A DNA stretch of 64,000 bases. It comes from Paramoeba atlantica. Its lineage: Eukaryota; Discosea. Both the position numbers and the translations under genes were made by a program. The stretch lies in the NCBI GenBank assembly GCA_977017575.1, contig CDRNVI010000067.1, positions 124,001 to 188,000 of the forward strand. Direction: 5' to 3'. Under the pieces are notes generated by a model. The model worked only from the letters and a program-made list of their open reading frames with translations, had not been told where the DNA came from and ran no database searches. The stretch's first letter is position 1; each line of letters starts with the position of its first letter. This document shows, piece after piece, positions 51,623 through 61,591 of the stretch.

Positions 51623-52474
51623 GGGAGTTGTGGTGCCGTTTGTTAGCCACTGAAACATGTAAGTAATGTTAGTGCAGGAATCTGTGACCGAAGCATTTTT
51701 TGTATGAAATGTACACGAAGTACAGTTCTCTGTTGTGCGGGAGCTCGCAAAGAAAGATTGGTACGTGATCTCAAGAGTGTCCAGCTCAAGAAAGAAAAGT
51801 GGAACACTGCGGGATACTTCATCTCTTACGTTGAAGCAGCAAAATGAGCTTTCATTTTAAATGATGGAGAAAAAAGTTCGGGTAGGACCCAATGAAAATG
51901 TATCTAAAAAAAAAATCTAAAAAATCTTTCCCTTTTCTTTGAGCGTGAAAATTTGCATTAGCCCAGTAAAGCACGAACGAAATTGATTCTACAACGAAAA
52001 TCGAGGGTGCTGCATTCATTGAACCCTTTTGATGGTAATTGAATTATTGACGTTTAGACTGGAAAGTTGACGTGCACTACATGAGTTAAATTCATGTACT
52101 GCACGTCAACATTCCAGTCTAAAATGTTCGTTCGCGAGACAAAGTGATAGAAGTGCCTTTACTATTTTTCCGAAGGAAGAAGGGAAGACCAAGATTTCCC
52201 TACAGACCTTGATATGGATTATGCCACGATTCTAGAAAGAAATTCATGTAAGTTTAGCTGTGGTTTTCTTTTCGTGGGTTTCATCACTATAAGACGACAT
52301 TTTGGTGTAGGGTGTCCCGCAGAGATTCGACATTATTATTATACAAGTCAATACATGTATATGTAAATATACAGTCGAGGCTTGTCCGAGTCTTAAGAAC
52401 CACCTCTAAGTTTTCTACTCAGAAGATATGAGTTAGATTAATATCCCACTCAGTCCGATGCTGTTCTTCTTTGC
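51623..52474. other. Intergenic region with a long perfect-type hairpin
   Basis: No gene. 52053-52084 and 52092-52123 are inverted arms of about 32 bases (TTTAGACTGGAA, AGTTGACGTGCA, with one or two mismatches) around a 7-base loop. It may be a foldback MITE or a transcribed hairpin. Confidence 0.6.
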
Positions 52475-53680
52475 TTGTACATAAACTACTTACGCGTATG
52501 CACAGTACAACCCATGAGTCATGCACGAAACTCAAATGAACCGCCGTCATGGCTGCTCCAAGCGATATGCCGCTCATCCCCTTCGGTTTACCGACATCGA
52601 CATCGTATCCAAAAAGAATCTACGCAAAACGAGGAAAAGCAACACTCTTCGAATACATTTCCTCCGCAGAGCAGTGTGAGTGTCCGCGTAGGTGTTGCCT
52701 TGTGCAAGGCATACAACCACAGTCTCCCCATAAGCCGAAAAGGTTTAAGAAAACGAAAACGAAATGCTCTCTTGTCCGGCGGCTCACGTCGTCGGTTAGG
52801 AAAAACTGCACATCGAAGGAACTCATCGCGAGGAAACGCAATGTATCGTTTGCGACGATATTTAGAAGTGAATAATTCTCGTTCCCTCGCCCCGACTACA
52901 AACTACAAGATCGATGAACGCGCAGTTGTTACCCTTGACGGAGTTGCTATCGGGAGTACTGGAGAAAGAGACATGAAGACACAAGGAACCAATCCATATT
53001 TACAAAAAAGTAGCCGAAAAGATCTGCTGTTATCGTATCTTACGCCTTCGTGGGCCGCGCGTCAATCAAAATATACAAAAATGGTAAAACCTTTGTATCC
53101 TTCCGAGCATGTCATACATGAACGCACAGACATGCACACAGCTTTATTCCGTTCTTTCGTACAATATTTTGCGTCAAAGCGCTATCCAGGCGAAGTTTCG
53201 GCTGGTTCGATACTTTCCCACCCAAGCATTGTGTTATCGGGTGCTCTTATTCAGTCAAAACACATTTTCCCAGGATGGGGTATTGTTTTGCAAGACACTG
53301 AGCTTCACTTACGGGTCGAATCCTGCTGGTTGGACAAAAATGTTAACACGAGAGTTACCGGTATAAACAAAAAGTTTGATTTTCATAAAAGAACTTTAGC
53401 AAAAAATCGAGCCAGACGAAATACTCTCGACAACGAGGGCTCAAATAAAAGAATGGAACAATATCAAATTGACAAGTTGAATTTTACACCAGTAACCCTT
53501 TTAGTCCCAAGTGCTGGCTTTGCAGAACGCATAGTAAATGCCTCAGATGAAACTTTGCTCATTCGTGAGTTGAACATTCCTCTGTTTGGTACTCTTCACG
53601 CGGAGCCGCCCAGCGATTGGGAATACGTCACATGGACGGAATATGAACCATGGAAGTATCCACTTCTGCGTCCTGCGTAA
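52475..53680 (+). CDS. Candidate RNase P/MRP Rpp29 (POP4)-like protein
   Basis: 401 residues, no intron; Met14 (52514) is an alternative start. Residues 1-130 are very basic (LRKRKRNALLSGGSRRR), as in RNA-binding or nucleolar proteins. Residues about 205-290 read PLYPSEHVIHERTDMHTALF, then HPSIVLSGALIQSKHIFPGW and GIVLQDTELHLRVES. The pattern of a short W/F-containing helix, then GA-x-V/I-x-x-S-K, then GIV-x-x-T resembles the Sm-like barrel of Rpp29. After a basic insert the barrel could resume at TPVTLLVPSAGFA and RELNIPLFGTLH. The match is by eye and weak. A small ORF overlaps its stop by one base. Confidence 0.4.
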   Translation: MYINYLRVCTVQPMSHARNSNEPPSWLLQAICRSSPSVYRHRHRIQKESTQNEEKQHSSNTFPPQSSVSVRVGVALCKAYNHSLPISRKGLRKRKRNALLSGGSRRRLGKTAHRRNSSRGNAMYRLRRYLEVNNSRSLAPTTNYKIDERAVVTLDGVAIGSTGERDMKTQGTNPYLQKSSRKDLLLSYLTPSWAARQSKYTKMVKPLYPSEHVIHERTDMHTALFRSFVQYFASKRYPGEVSAGSILSHPSIVLSGALIQSKHIFPGWGIVLQDTELHLRVESCWLDKNVNTRVTGINKKFDFHKRTLAKNRARRNTLDNEGSNKRMEQYQIDKLNFTPVTLLVPSAGFAERIVNASDETLLIRELNIPLFGTLHAEPPSDWEYVTWTEYEPWKYPLLRPA

Positions 53681-53967
53681 TGGAACAAAGTAAAGTTTTT
53701 ACAGAAACGCCTTTAATCGAAAACAATTTATTGGTTGATCGCGTACATCGACCTCTTTCTAACACACAAAATGCTATTCGAGCGTTCCGTCAACTTATTC
53801 GTGATGCCCACCATAACTTTTTCGACATTGTTACTTCAACTGTCATTCAAGCTGCAAGCGATCTTCCGTTCAATCTTGTTGCCTACTACCTCGCAAAGCA
53901 CACATTAAACCAAGCTCGGGGGTTACAAGGCATCGAAGTATCGAAAAATGGACAGTGCAGGTCGTGA
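53680..53967 (+). CDS. Small ORF overlapping the previous stop, unknown
   Basis: The stop TAA of the preceding gene and the ATG here share one base (TAATG at 53678-53682). The ORF encodes 95 residues starting MEQSKVFTETPLIENN. A helix-rich middle (AIRAFRQLIRDAHHNFFDIV and on) has an amphipathic look and no recognised domain. An overlapping stop-start is unusual for a eukaryotic gene pair, so this may be a separate downstream gene, a second exon read wrongly, or a chance ORF. Confidence 0.35.
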   Translation: MEQSKVFTETPLIENNLLVDRVHRPLSNTQNAIRAFRQLIRDAHHNFFDIVTSTVIQAASDLPFNLVAYYLAKHTLNQARGLQGIEVSKNGQCRS

Positions 53968-55430
53968 AACTCTTACATGACGAACTCTTACATAATCGTA
54001 TTCGTCGTTACATGTCGATTGTATTCGTCGTTGCATGATTGTTGTCGTTGAACTCTTACATGATTGTATTCGTAATCTGGGTCGGTATACGACAGAATTT
54101 CGATTCAAAAGCGAACCGTATTTTGAGTAGAGTGTATGACGTATTTGATATGCCCCAAGAACAACACCACACAGTGGAGGGGTGATTGCGGAAGCGAGGC
54201 AACTAAAGACCTTTTTATTGGTTTTGTGATAGAAGAACGAAATTTGTAGCCAGTCTTCCAACAAACTACTAGCACTTCTAGTTACTATGGTGCTAAAAAA
54301 TAAGGGAGTTAGTGCTGTCTGAAAGATGGTAGTGCTAGTTAAGACCGCGAGGAGGTCTCAACCAAACTTCCTTATGCTGAGTGTGTCAGGCTTCATTGAG
54401 ACGCGTTTTACAGAGCAAGCGTACTTACAGAGCTCTTACAGAGAAAGCATGCTTTGTGTCCGAATCGGAAAGCTCACGGTCTAACACTCTTTGACACATC
54501 ATTTCCGATAGTAGAGCTTTGCCAACAGGTGTTCCAAAGTAATTCAGCTCGGTTATTGTGGCGCGTAGGAGTCTGTAGGAGTCCATCGTAGTGCGGTAGT
54601 ATACTCAGTACGTGGTTGTTCCCATGGGAGTGAAGTGGAAAGTAGCTTCTGTAATGGCTGTTCAACTTGACGTACAATATGTACTACATTACTATTTCGG
54701 TGTGATAATACTGTCCCCTCTTTATTTAATAGTCCGCCGATTTTGGACATTTGAACTCTTAAGTGGGGAGTCAGAATTTTCGGGACTCTCAAGTAGGCTG
54801 GTGAATATTTTTTCATGGATCTGGAAATAACGCCAGCGTTTCAACATGGCCATTCCATGTTTATTTCTCTGTATGTTTCCTAAAGTTGTTGGGCGCGCTG
54901 GGGAGGCTGGCGTCGGGGGTGGCTGGGTGAGGGGCTGGGCGGGAGGGGGTGGTAAGGGAGGCTTGGCGTCGTGGGTAGCTGGACGGGTTGGGTGGTGGTG
55001 ACTCAAACGAGAACATTTACTCATGAGTAGAAAAGACATTAGACTAATAATATACCCTGGACGGTAATAGGTGGTATTTACCACATGCGTGGTAATAGGT
55101 GTAATTACCACTTTTCTATTACCCAATTACTGTGACAGAACGTGGGGTGAAATTTACATTCAGGAAAAAACCATATGTTTACAGAAACATTTACTTTGAA
55201 GGAAACTGGACGGTGCCAACGTCTTCCCACCACTTGCACACCGAGGTATGCAACAAAGTTTCCAGTGAAAAACTCCACTCTTCCTCTGTAATGTGAAAAA
55301 GAGGTTGACTGCTTTGAACAAGATCGTTAACAACTTCGACAGTGATAATTGGCCGTTCTTCCACGCGGATATGTCAACTTGACAATATATGTTTCGGAGA
55401 AAAACTCATTACAGTTTCTTCTTTCAGTAA
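53968..55430. other. Intergenic region with short tandem repeats
   Basis: No gene. 53975-54080 has imperfect repeats of GAACTCTTACATGATTGT and ATTCGTCGTTACATG. 54890-55010 is a G-rich stretch. 55066-55120 has GGTGGTATTTACCACATG and GTGTAATTACCAC palindromic motifs like those at 34.7 kb. Confidence 0.5.
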
Positions 55431-55818
55431 GATGCAGTTTCTGTACCTTGTTGGTACATTTTCCCTAGTTCATCCTTTCTTTTCCCGGAAACCGGCATAC
55501 TCTTAACCTTTTATGTATGTCCGTTTCCGGCTGGCGCTAGGACCGGAAACTCATCTTTCCGTTGAAGAGGGGCCGCCGCTTCTCACCCACGTGCAGCGCC
55601 GTCAGACGCGCCGAATGCCCCCGCTGGATGGACGCCGGGGAGAGCCTCTCAACGACGCAGCGTAGCCGAAAGGCTTCTTGCAGCCTCTCAACGACGCCCC
55701 CCGCAGTGGAAGTCCAGTGCCCCCTTCACCCCCCATGCGCTGCAGAACCTCCCTTGAGGACCACGCGGCGTGGCCATAGGCCGAATCCCTGCGTACGACC
55801 GGCGTTGAATGCGCTGTA
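55431..55818 (+). mobile_element. GC-rich dispersed repeat X, copy 2 (3'-truncated)
   Basis: Matches copies 1 and 3 up to GTTGAATGCGCTGTA and then stops about 70 bases short of their right end. Two bases later a hAT transposase ORF begins. The hairpin arm carries one change (ACCGGCATA) that weakens the stem. Either X inserted into the 5' part of the hAT element and was cut, or a deletion joined the two. Confidence 0.7.
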
Positions 55819-55819
55819 G

Positions 55820-57478
55820 ATGCCGATTTTAAGCGTATTATACGTGGGACCTCATGAGTATGTTTCGCCTCCCATATATTCACCCAAACATCAGGCCTTT
55901 GATGGCAAAACAATGGCCGACACTCTAAGGAGTTGCCTTCAAATCAATCTCGGCGACCACAGGGCCGTAAAGCTCACGTACCTTATGGTCGACGGGAGCG
56001 CAGTGAACCAAGTTGCGCGACAGCACGCCGAAGGTCATTTAAGAAAATTTTATGATCGTATTCATCCGGTACCGGAAAGAGATCTCCAGAATTTTCAAGA
56101 GCACTTGCTATTGGGATTTCCAGGAATATCGCTTCTATCATGCATCGGACACATGTTAAACAACGTGTGTAAAACGTCTCTCGAGTCGTACGAGGATACT
56201 CCGGTATTCGAATTCAAGAAACACTTTGCACGAGCATTTTTCTCTGGGGGTAAAGCAAGTGCTATGAAGGGCAAATACAAAGGTCAAGTACTGGATACTC
56301 TTTTGGGGAAATTTGATGAGAAAGTCGTTATTGCTGAGTCGACTCTCAAACAGTGCTACCGTGGACTCGGCGAAAATTCTCCAACTCGTTACAAGGAAGC
56401 TTTAGAGATTAAAATTTGTGAAAGCTTGACTGCGCTGGAAAAAGTAATCCCGCTCGACTCCTGCTCACTTCTTTGCCGTTTAAAAGCTTCGAACTTAAGC
56501 TGGACAGATAAACATAACATCTTATTGGAGATCCCGATCATTGTTTCCGCTCTCCGTGACGCAGGGGCACGAAGAGCTGTGTCAACCCCAAAGCTTGGAG
56601 GTGTCACGCGGTGGTGTGAAGACAAATTTACGTGTATGTCTTTTTTATACACTGATCTGGATTACGTGGCTGCATTCATTTTCAGTGAAATTGCCAAGCG
56701 ACGTCACGTTAGCGCATCTATTCGTCGATGTCACCAACTCCTCCTGGAGCATGGTGCGGAAGCCCTGAAGTGCCAAAGCCGAGAATTTCTCGACAAAAGT
56801 AATGTACTTCATCTTGCACTCCGAAAATTTTCTGATATGATGCATAAGCCCATGGCGACGCAAGTTGCGCAAACGTTGGAGTTATATGAGCACGCTTGTT
56901 CTGGTGAAGGTCCCGATGGACTTGACATTGCAATGCGGCACCATATGCGCCGTCTCAACAAAAACCACAACATGGATTTCTGGAAGGACGTTGTGTGGTT
57001 TCGTCCTGCGTTCATTCTACAGTATGCGCGGCCGTGTGGACTGCAACCGATTTCTCTCGCTCGTGCAAACAACTTGTTTGATGAAAATGCTGGTACACCT
57101 AAGGCTCTTCGACCATTATTCAATATCTCAGAACAAGAGTGGGAGGAATGGGGATCTTGCGTTGCCTTTCGCTGGAATCCAGAGATTCACGAAGACGAAG
57201 ATGTTTGGTGGCTAGAAATAGGCAGCGAGATGTTTCCTGCTATATTTCGAGCTGCTATGCACTACATTTGGACGCCACCTCTGGTTACCAAGTGTGACAG
57301 TTGGCTTTCGATTCTATCGTACATGTATAATTCTAGGCAAACTCGCACGTCGCCCCAAGTGGTGGCCAACCGGATATTCATTCGCGGCAACCAGGAGAAG
57401 CTTGAATATTTGATACCGGGAGGTGATGAAGAAAGTGATACGGATGAGTCAGTTGACATTACAGACAATGAAGGTTGA
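55820..57478 (+). CDS. hAT-superfamily transposase, N terminus missing
   Basis: 552 residues in one open frame. The RNase H-like core shows LMVDGSAVNQVARQHAE (first catalytic Asp), then LLSCIGHMLNNVCK, equivalent to the CxxHxLNL of hAT enzymes. VTRWCEDKFTCMSFL is the conserved TRW motif after the insertion domain. Near the end, WWLEIGSEMFPAIFRAAMHY, then SPQVVANRIFIRGN matches the C-terminal dimerisation region. The usual N-terminal BED zinc finger is absent; the frame starts directly after repeat X, so the 5' part has been lost or lies in an exon I cannot see. The open frame suggests recent loss of activity. It is the only transposase in the window with a long intact frame. I could not find its TIRs. 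Confidence 0.75.
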   Translation: MPILSVLYVGPHEYVSPPIYSPKHQAFDGKTMADTLRSCLQINLGDHRAVKLTYLMVDGSAVNQVARQHAEGHLRKFYDRIHPVPERDLQNFQEHLLLGFPGISLLSCIGHMLNNVCKTSLESYEDTPVFEFKKHFARAFFSGGKASAMKGKYKGQVLDTLLGKFDEKVVIAESTLKQCYRGLGENSPTRYKEALEIKICESLTALEKVIPLDSCSLLCRLKASNLSWTDKHNILLEIPIIVSALRDAGARRAVSTPKLGGVTRWCEDKFTCMSFLYTDLDYVAAFIFSEIAKRRHVSASIRRCHQLLLEHGAEALKCQSREFLDKSNVLHLALRKFSDMMHKPMATQVAQTLELYEHACSGEGPDGLDIAMRHHMRRLNKNHNMDFWKDVVWFRPAFILQYARPCGLQPISLARANNLFDENAGTPKALRPLFNISEQEWEEWGSCVAFRWNPEIHEDEDVWWLEIGSEMFPAIFRAAMHYIWTPPLVTKCDSWLSILSYMYNSRQTRTSPQVVANRIFIRGNQEKLEYLIPGGDEESDTDESVDITDNEG

Positions 57479-57909
57479 GCATAACGCTGTGTGTAACATA
57501 TGAATTGCAAGCTCTACATCTATTCTACATCTACACGTATATCGAATAAAATTTACCAATCATCGGGGTTATGTTTTTCACCGGCTATAATCTTTTTTTT
57601 CAAAAACAATGTTTTTCAAAAGCATATTTCCAGTTCAGCTTTTACATTGGGTTTTTTTTCCATCGTTACATATCGTAGGCCTTGTTTTTCCCCTTCGTTA
57701 GCGTAATTTATCTAATTTTGTTTACATATGGTTTCTGCTCTGAGCATTAGTTTACGAGAAATATATGAGACAATACGGTATGCTTCTTACGTCATTATGG
57801 ATAGTTTATTTTATTATATTATACTATATTATTCGATAGTTTATTTTATTATACGAATGTACGAATATTTTATCGTTACGATTCCTACCTCCAACCATTC
57901 AAAATATTC
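57479..57909. other. AT-rich intergenic region
   Basis: No gene. ATTATACTATATTATTCG-type low complexity occurs near 57810-57850. Confidence 0.5.
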
Positions 57910-58873
57910 CAGGGTTCGCAGAAACTATAAAACTATCAATATAGTACTATATAGTTACTATAAACCTTTTTCGAAAACTATAAAAAACTATATTTTTTTG
58001 TTTCACATTTTAGGCACTCCGAAGCTCACCAACACGCCATAAATACACGGCGAATTCATTTGTGTACGATTTTTCTTATTTTTAAACCCGAAAATTGATG
58101 CCCGAAATTAAAGTTACGAGGGGTAGTTTCTGCAAAGATTATTTTATTGAACTGCTGCACACGGAGGGAAGTAAACAAGCGGTTGAATGTAACTTGTGTC
58201 AGGAAGGGACGTACCCCAGTCCCATCGCGTGGCCTTGACAGATTGCCTTGTGCGAATCTTGCGTCCCGAACATCTTCTCACTGCATCGCTGTCGCCGCGC
58301 GTTGGCTGGAGCCACCGACGTTATGTCTTGGGACTGAATAACTGCTGCTCACAATTCTATGAGTTTGAATAAATACAATCATATGAGTCTGAATAAATTA
58401 CGCGGTGTGTTGTCGAGTGGAGAGTTTGCACTTCCTTTCACTCGTTTCGCGTGCGTTTCATTGCGAGGGAGGTTCTAAAAGCACCTTTAAACCACCACAA
58501 AAATAGGATGATATCTCCCGGTGTGTAAAGGATTCCGACGTGCCAAAAGAATCTTTAAGGGACATACCCTTCCATTTTTATAGTGGTTTAAAGGTGCTTT
58601 TAGAACCTCCCTCGTCTACTTTAGCTTGGGTTACATTTTTTTCAGAATTTCTTGTCATATCATACGTATGTAAGCGTGTAAGAACGCATGTAGAGGCGTG
58701 TGTATGTCCTTCACAAGCGGAGAGGACTCAAAAAATATCACTTGTAAAGTGAAAAAAACTTTATAGTTTTCTTATAGTTTTATAGTAAAATATAGTAAAT
58801 ATAGTACTATATAGTAACTATATTGAATGAAAAAAAACTATATTTTACTATATTATAGTTTCTGCGAACCCTG
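57910..58873. mobile_element. Non-autonomous hAT element, 8-bp duplication
   Basis: The left terminus CAGGGTTCGCAGAAACTATA (57910) is matched inverted at the right end (58873). Flanking 8-bp direct repeats AAATATTC lie at 57902-57909 and 58874-58881, exactly the hAT target size; CAGGG ends are typical of the superfamily. ACTATATAGT-type subterminal palindromes follow inside both ends. No transposase. The hAT transposase ORF ends only 0.4 kb upstream. A MITE is nested inside. Confidence 0.9.
58464..58614. mobile_element. 151-bp foldback MITE nested in the hAT element
   Basis: The arms begin CGAGGGAGGTTCTAAAAGCA and extend about 44 bases, inverted at 58573-58614, around a centre of about 65 bases. 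No coding content and no clear target duplication. Confidence 0.8.
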
Positions 58874-58881
58874 AAATATTC

Positions 58882-59360
58882 AACAAATTGGCACACCTTG
58901 TGCAAAATTTTTTCTTTCTGCACAATACTATACATCGTCGTACCCTCTTTATCACTATACCACTTTCCTAACTTCCGCTTTAGATTTCTACGAACTTTAA
59001 ATTAAATTTCAGATGAGTGCTATGTAGATCGACATAATTTTAGAGAAAATATCCTCTTGCATCCAACCGGGTCCCAAATGGCTTCCAATGCTCTTGAGTG
59101 CCTTTAAAGTACCTGAGTTCTCCTGCTTGGTTGATGACTAAAAAATGACGGTTGAGGGAAGTGTAAGTTTCTTGGATGGAAGTATAAGGGGAGTCCTGAT
59201 TCATTGTCTGGAATGAAAATGTAGGTATAAAGGGAGGGATCATCCTCTGAAATATAAAAGGGGGTGACAGTACTATCCAAATTCTTCTGGTATGGCAAGA
59301 TATTTTTCTAGCTCCCGTATTTTGTGCTCCGGGTAACACCGAGTACCATGCGTACAGTAC
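58882..59360. other. Intergenic region
   Basis: No supportable gene. Overlapping short minus-strand ORFs at 59040-59340 have no recognisable domain. Confidence 0.5.
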
Positions 59361-59427
59361 GCGAGTACGGTACTCGGGTACTCAAGGCCCTAGGTACTCA
59401 TTTGAGTACCTGAGTACCGTACTCGCG
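59361..59427. repeat. Long hairpin of GTAC-rich arms
   Basis: GCGAGTACGGTACTCGGGTA at 59361 and its near-perfect inverse ending at 59427 form arms of about 25 bases with a 16-base loop. GAGTACC and GGTACTC also repeat directly within the arms. It sits just upstream of the LRR tail relic. Confidence 0.8.
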
Positions 59428-59517
59428 AATGTATGTATATCTGAGCCATTGTTTACTTCACACCAATAAGTGTACGTAATACTACTTACCATTCCACACT
59501 GTACGTCTATGGTAGTC

Positions 59518-59619
59518 CTCTGACCCCCCCTTTATTTTCGCGTTTCGGATTCTCATTTCATCCCCCCTTTAATAGAGACGAAGGACGAAATTTTGCCTAC
59601 ATTAAAGGGCGGGTCACAG
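59518..59619. mobile_element. 102-bp TIR element upstream of an LRR gene
   Basis: The ends are CTCTGACCCCCCCTTTA and, inverted, CTGTGACCCGCCCTTTA. The paralogous 4.49-4.53 kb region lacks it and has about 26 different bases there. The target duplication is unclear. The poly-C ends resemble those of the 40552 and 14621 elements. Confidence 0.6.
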
Positions 59620-59661
59620 TTTTTTTATCAACACACTGAATTTTTTCCATAAAATTTCACT

Positions 59662-60225
59662 ATGTTCCTTAAAGCTGAAGAGACGGATGTTCCCGTGCCT
59701 TCATGTTCACGCATAGGAAAGGTAAGGGGAACTTTTCTTCCTGTGGAATATGAACTCGAAAAGTTTATCAATGATGTTGAAAATCCACATGAGTCATGGA
59801 GTACTGCCACACCTGCATGTGAGTGGGATGGAGTGAAATGCAACGATAAGGGTGATGTGATACGCATTTCTTGGGATGGCCGAAAACTGCGTGGGATATT
59901 GCGTTGGGAACATTTGCCGCGGTTTCTCACGGCCTTGAGTGTCTGTAATAACCAGCTTCGCGGTCCTATCGATTTTTCCTCATTACCAGAAGGCTTGACT
60001 CACTTGTGGATAAGTTTGAATGCCTTTAGTGGGGAACTACATTTCGAACATCTTCCACCAGGGTTAAAAATTCTAAATATATCAAGCTGTCACTTCAGTG
60101 GCTTTGTGGACTTTTCGTGTCTTCAGCGTTCGTTGCTTGCAAAAGGCGGTTCAGGCTTTGACATGAGGAATAATCCCGAACTCAAGGGATCGATTTCTAG
60201 ACGAGCTGTTCCTAAAGGCGTATAG
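59662..60225 (+). CDS. LRR protein, short form, slightly truncated
   Basis: 187 residues, a close paralogue of the 4564 gene with the same start, cap (TATPACEWDGVKC) and LRRs. It ends at TAG 60223-60225 where the paralogue has TGG (VWWGIPESF), losing the last 11 residues. The following codons still read WDIPESFFTD and then a stop. The loss may be tolerated because it lies beyond the last LRR. The 3' flank is the duplicate of 5161-5545, interrupted by a Tc1-like element. Confidence 0.8.
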   Translation: MFLKAEETDVPVPSCSRIGKVRGTFLPVEYELEKFINDVENPHESWSTATPACEWDGVKCNDKGDVIRISWDGRKLRGILRWEHLPRFLTALSVCNNQLRGPIDFSSLPEGLTHLWISLNAFSGELHFEHLPPGLKILNISSCHFSGFVDFSCLQRSLLAKGGSGFDMRNNPELKGSISRRAVPKGV

Positions 60226-60423
60226 TGGGATATACCCGAGTCATTTTTTACGGACTAAGTGCCTGAATAGTTCTCTGTTGCTCTTACGTTTTCTGTGCAC
60301 TATTTCTGGAAAGGAAAAGTAAACCCGTCATGAGGCGGGAACAAGACGCAATGTCAGTAACTCATGAGAACGGATTTTTTATTAAATCGAGTTCTTTAGG
60401 AGCTTTCTTTAGCCTAAAGCATA

Positions 60424-61364
60424 CAGGGGTGCGAATCTAAAGGTGGGGCGGGTCTAAAATTCGTAAAAGTTGTCCAATTTTGGAAAATAATAGCGCATTG
60501 GATAGCTCTCACAGAGTTGTATGTTTTAGGACAGGTAGCTTCCGGGGTTTGGGGGGTACCCCCCTTTCATGTAAGGGTCAAAAACACATATTGCAATACT
60601 TTAGTGGTGTCAATAATTTCTGTAATTTGGATTGCAAAAGACAATTAGTAACCACAGTGCCCCCCGTTCCGACTAGTAACAATTTCACAACGCTTCCTGA
60701 AACTCTTCAACGTTTTCTGAACCGTTGCAGAGTGGGTCTGTTTCAATTTAAGGAAAGACCCCTCAATAGCGGCTTCCAGTTGCTGTCGATTTCGGGGTCG
60801 AAGAAGATTTTTGTCTGTGTCCATCACAGACCAGAAGATCGCTCCAGCTCTCTACGCCGTAAACAAGGTTATACCCCTCGTCGACAAGCTTAAGAGCCAC
60901 ATCCAGGAACGCAGGGGTAACCACCGTCGAAACACGCTCTCGGGATGCCGTTAACACGTCACCCGTAAGGGTAAAACGTTCAACCCAACGTTTTACAGTG
61001 TTCTCATGAACACCAAAGTGCTGTGCCGTAGCGGAGTACGATCCTGTGCGCTCGTATTCCGCCACCAAAAGCATGCGGTGGCTCTCTTTGACGGGGGCGG
61101 GGGAAGAATACGATCTATCGCTCAGTACTCCACGGGAAGTCCTCGAGCGAGCGCGCTTTTGGGGCATTTTCTAGTAAAAAATGTAATTTCTGCAAGGGAA
61201 AAAAGCGAAATATGGTATCAAAAAATATGTACGTTAAAATCGCAGGATTTTAATGCACCTAAAACACACAACTCTGTGAGAGCTATCCAATGCGCTATTA
61301 TTTTCCAAAATTCGACAACTTTTACGAATTTTAGACCCCCCCCACCTTTAGACCCGCACCCCTG
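60424..61364 (-). mobile_element. Tc1-like deletion derivative with long TIRs
   Basis: About 105-bp TIRs (CAGGGGTGCG ends) at 60424-60530 and 61258-61364 differ at only a few positions. TA flanks both sides. The paralogous site at 5321-5324 (CCATATTTTT) is empty, confirming the ends. On the minus strand an N-terminal piece (61167-60763) has a helix-turn-helix, SYSATAQHFGVHENTVKRWV. A C-terminal piece (60827-60645) reads MDTDKNLLRPRNRQQLEAAI. The catalytic DDE core between them is deleted, with the two parts in different frames. Mobilisation would need a transposase in trans. Confidence 0.9.
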
Positions 61365-61591
61365 TATGTTTGCATGAGAATTACTAATCCCTGAGACCGG
61401 TCTACTGATCAGAGTCTCAACATCAACCACTGCCTGCCGCGAAACGTTTCCATGTATTTTTTACATAAATTATCACAAATTGTATTGTCGTTTTTCAATC
61501 CCAAATGTTGTATAAACTCATTCAAGTTTCTGAAATTGGGCGGATGTGTATATTTTTTGTTATCAATCCACTGAATTCCTAAATTTGGAAT

